Shown one piece after another: positions 61,651 to 64,000 of a DNA stretch of 64,000 nucleotides. The stretch is from Candidatus Thioglobus sp. NP1 (GTDB taxonomy: Bacteria > Pseudomonadota > Gammaproteobacteria > PS1 > Pseudothioglobaceae). The stretch lies in assembly GCF_003326015.1 (NCBI RefSeq), contig NZ_CP023860.1, positions 868,001 to 932,000 on the forward strand. Direction: 5' to 3'. The notes beneath the pieces were generated by a model, which ran no database searches, had not been told where the DNA came from, and saw nothing but the letters and a program-made list of their open reading frames with translations. Position numbers and translations under genes: made by a program. The stretch's first letter is position 1; the number at the start of each line of letters is the position of its first letter.

Positions 61651-64000
61651 GTCAAACTAATAGAATAGATGGTGGCTTAATTGACCATAAAAAAACACTA
61701 AGTTTTACTTTTAATGGTCAAATTTTAAGAGGCTATGAGGGCGACACTCTGGCTTCAGCTCTTCTTGCTAATAATAAACAGTTAGTTGGTCGTTCATTTA
61801 AATATCATCGTCCTAGAGGGATTGTAACAGCTGGATCTGAGGAGCCAAATGCCATTATGGAGATTGGTAATGGTTCCTATAAAGAACCAAATACACGAGC
61901 GACAGTTACTCAGTTATATAATGGATTAGAAGCAAAAAGTCAAAATCATAAAGGACCTCTTGGTTTTGATTTAATGGCGATTAATGATTTTTTATCACCA
62001 CTTCTTAGCGCAGGCTTTTATTACAAAACCTTTATGTGGCCAAAGGCATTCTGGGAGAGGCTATATGAGCCAGTTATTCGAAATGCAGCGGGACTTGGAT
62101 CGCTCTCTGGTGAATCTGATCCAGATACCTATGATAAGGGTTTTCGCTATTGTGACATCCTAATCATTGGGGCAGGTGCTTCAGGATTATCCGCAGCATT
62201 AACTGCAGCTAAATCTGGAGCAAAGATAATCCTTGCTGATGAAGATTTTTTGATGGGTGGACGTCTGAACAATGAAACTAATAAGATTGATGGTGTTTTA
62301 GGAAGTAAATGGGCAGCTGATATTGTTGCTAAGTTGAGTGAAATGCAAAACGTCACTTTAATGGCTGATACAACTATTTTTGGTGTTTATGATCATGGTA
62401 TATATGGTGCGCTAGAAAATAAATCATCTGAAGCAAGAGAAAATCACGATAAACCGCGTCAAGTGAATTGGCGAATCTATGCGAAACGAGCCATTTTAGC
62501 TTCTGGCGCAATAGAGAGAGCTATTGCTTTTGGTAATAATGATCGTCCAGGAATCATGATGGCCAGTGCTGTTCGAACTTATGTAAACCGGTTTGCAGTT
62601 ACTCCAGGTCAAAACATTACAGTTTTTACAAACAATGATGATGGATGGCAGACTGCAAGAGATTTGTTATTAAAAAATATTAAGGTTGCAGCTGTTATTG
62701 ATTCTCGACCGATTAAGCCTGTGCTAAGAATAGCAGGAGCTGAGATTTTTATGGGCGTAGATGTTATTGATACCAAAGGAAGAAAGGGCCTTAAATCAAT
62801 TAAACTGTCAAATGGTAAGACAATTGAAACAGATACTCTTGCAGTTTCGGGTGGTTGGAATCCTAATCTTCATTTAACTTGCCATCATCGAGGTATTCCT
62901 AAATGGAATGAGGAGATTGCCTCATTTATTCCTGATGAGTCTGTTCCTCCAGGAATGATAGTTGCTGGACGTGCAAAGGGCACAATGGTTCTTGCTGATG
63001 CTATTATTGAGGCTCATAATATGGGGTCTTTAGTAGCTAAAGAGCTTGGTTTTAAAGCTGCTAAATTAGCACATGCCTCAACTCCAGAAGTAGCGTACAA
63101 GGTTTCAGCTCACTGGGGAGTTGAAAGTGGCTCAAAGCGTGCCTGGGTTGATTTTCAAAATGATGTAACGGCTAAAGATATAAAGCTTGCAAATCAAGAG
63201 GGGTTTAAGTCTGTAGAGCATGTAAAACGATATACCACTTTGGGTATGGCAACGGATCAAGGAAAAACAGCTAACGTTCTTGGTATAGGAATCATGGCTC
63301 AGAATATGGACCAAACTATTGAAGAAACTGGAACAACTATATTTAGACCTCCTTATTCTCCAATCTCTATTGGTGCATTTGCTGGAAGAAGACGTGGAAT
63401 GGAGTTTTATCCAACACGATATACACCTAGTCATAAATGGTCAGAAGAGCAAAATGCTGTTTTTGTAGAGGTTGGAATGTGGTATCGCTCCCAATGGTTT
63501 CCGCAACCAGGTGAAACTCATTGGCGTCAATCTGTAGATCGTGAAGTGATGCAAACTAGAGCATCAGTAGGTATTTGTGATGTTACAACTTTAGGAAAGA
63601 TAGATATCAAGGGTGCAGATGTATCTGAATTTTTAAATAAAATTTATGTTAACGCATTTGCAAAATTGCCTGTTGGAAAAACTCGATATGGTCTAATGCT
63701 TAGAGAAGATGGTATGGTTATGGATGATGGAACAACAGCAAGATTGGCGGAGGATCATTTTGTGATGACCACCACCACTGCAAATGCTGTTAGTGTCTAT
63801 CGCCACTTACAGTTTTGTCATCAAGTTTTGTGGCCTAATCTGGATGTCCACATGATTTCGGTGACTGAGCAGTTTGCTCAATATGCCGTTGCAGGACCAA
63901 ATTCACGTAAGTTACTTGAAAAAATCATTGATTCTGAGCATGACATTTCAAATGAAGCATTCCCATTTATGGCTGCAGGTCAAATAACAGTTTGTGGTGG
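61647..64000 (+). CDS. mgdC: N-methylglutamate dehydrogenase/sarcosine oxidase alpha-like subunit (partial)
   Basis: The frame runs 784 codons without a stop and leaves the window at 64000. It begins MSQTNRIDGG, then a ferredoxin-like N-terminal segment (SFKYHRPRGIVTAGSEEPN), an FAD/NAD domain (DILIIGAGASGLSAALTAAKSGAKIILADE), and the start of a GcvT-like THF domain near the window end (RASVGICDVTTLGKIDIKG, RYGLMLREDGMVMDDGT). SoxA/MgdC is about 1000 residues, so roughly the last fifth is missing. The four-base overlap with mgdB fixes the start. It likely hands formaldehyde to THF. Confidence 0.88.
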   Translation, partial: MSQTNRIDGGLIDHKKTLSFTFNGQILRGYEGDTLASALLANNKQLVGRSFKYHRPRGIVTAGSEEPNAIMEIGNGSYKEPNTRATVTQLYNGLEAKSQNHKGPLGFDLMAINDFLSPLLSAGFYYKTFMWPKAFWERLYEPVIRNAAGLGSLSGESDPDTYDKGFRYCDILIIGAGASGLSAALTAAKSGAKIILADEDFLMGGRLNNETNKIDGVLGSKWAADIVAKLSEMQNVTLMADTTIFGVYDHGIYGALENKSSEARENHDKPRQVNWRIYAKRAILASGAIERAIAFGNNDRPGIMMASAVRTYVNRFAVTPGQNITVFTNNDDGWQTARDLLLKNIKVAAVIDSRPIKPVLRIAGAEIFMGVDVIDTKGRKGLKSIKLSNGKTIETDTLAVSGGWNPNLHLTCHHRGIPKWNEEIASFIPDESVPPGMIVAGRAKGTMVLADAIIEAHNMGSLVAKELGFKAAKLAHASTPEVAYKVSAHWGVESGSKRAWVDFQNDVTAKDIKLANQEGFKSVEHVKRYTTLGMATDQGKTANVLGIGIMAQNMDQTIEETGTTIFRPPYSPISIGAFAGRRRGMEFYPTRYTPSHKWSEEQNAVFVEVGMWYRSQWFPQPGETHWRQSVDREVMQTRASVGICDVTTLGKIDIKGADVSEFLNKIYVNAFAKLPVGKTRYGLMLREDGMVMDDGTTARLAEDHFVMTTTTANAVSVYRHLQFCHQVLWPNLDVHMISVTEQFAQYAVAGPNSRKLLEKIIDSEHDISNEAFPFMAAGQITVCG

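Overview
The window is a compact, AT-rich chromosome segment of a marine gammaproteobacterium. The housekeeping block thrS-infC-rpmI-rplT-pheS-pheT-ihfA has gammaproteobacterial order. The amine and betaine genes resemble those of free-living ocean plankton. The best guess is the SUP05/Candidatus Thioglobus group, judged from gene content only, since no database search was possible. No rRNA, tRNA, CRISPR array, integrase or transposase was seen.

Layout. 1-3.3 kb: an unusual cluster with an ATP-dependent DNA ligase coupled to unknown genes, then two orphan unknown genes. 3.6-5.7 kb: a two-gene block (2OG-Fe(II) oxygenase plus TPR protein) bracketed by two copies of a 16-bp GC-rich palindromic direct repeat. 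6-15.3 kb: rhlE, an aspartoacylase-family deacylase, ppiD, fabI, lspA, recJ and an MFS carrier. 15.4-22.3 kb: translation genes, with infC starting at AUU. 22.3-35.6 kb: small accessory genes, including a tightly overlapping operon of three unknown genes, secreted proteins, MATE, pirin, cytochrome c, def and a SET-domain gene. 35.8-41.3 kb: an Amt transporter with a tiny membrane partner, then sucAB, where both E1 and E2 seem to lack their usual subunit-docking modules.

41.6-64 kb is a methylated-amine and one-carbon island. It holds betaine-homocysteine methyltransferase behind a candidate SAM-II/SAM-V-type riboswitch, an XRE-cupin regulator, gmaS-mgsABC (the N-methylglutamate pathway), a 128-residue unknown gene, and a fusion of DUF1989-like domains to a GcvT-type domain. 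These are followed by a betaine/proline-type ABC transporter, a Rieske oxygenase, a LysR regulator, an extra FAD amine oxidoreductase and mgdABC. The last gene runs off the window end.

How it fits together (inference). Quaternary amines enter by the ABC transporter. They lose methyl groups to homocysteine, to oxygen via the Rieske enzyme, or to tetrahydrofolate via flavoprotein and GcvT-type enzymes. Monomethylamine, possibly entering through Amt, is trapped as gamma-glutamylmethylamide and passed through N-methylglutamate back to glutamate, releasing its methyl group as a C1 unit. The most interesting leads are the riboswitch candidate, the attenuator-like gmaS leader, the DUF1989-GcvT fusion, the docking-module loss in SucA/SucB, the repeat-bracketed cassette and the three-gene unknown operon.
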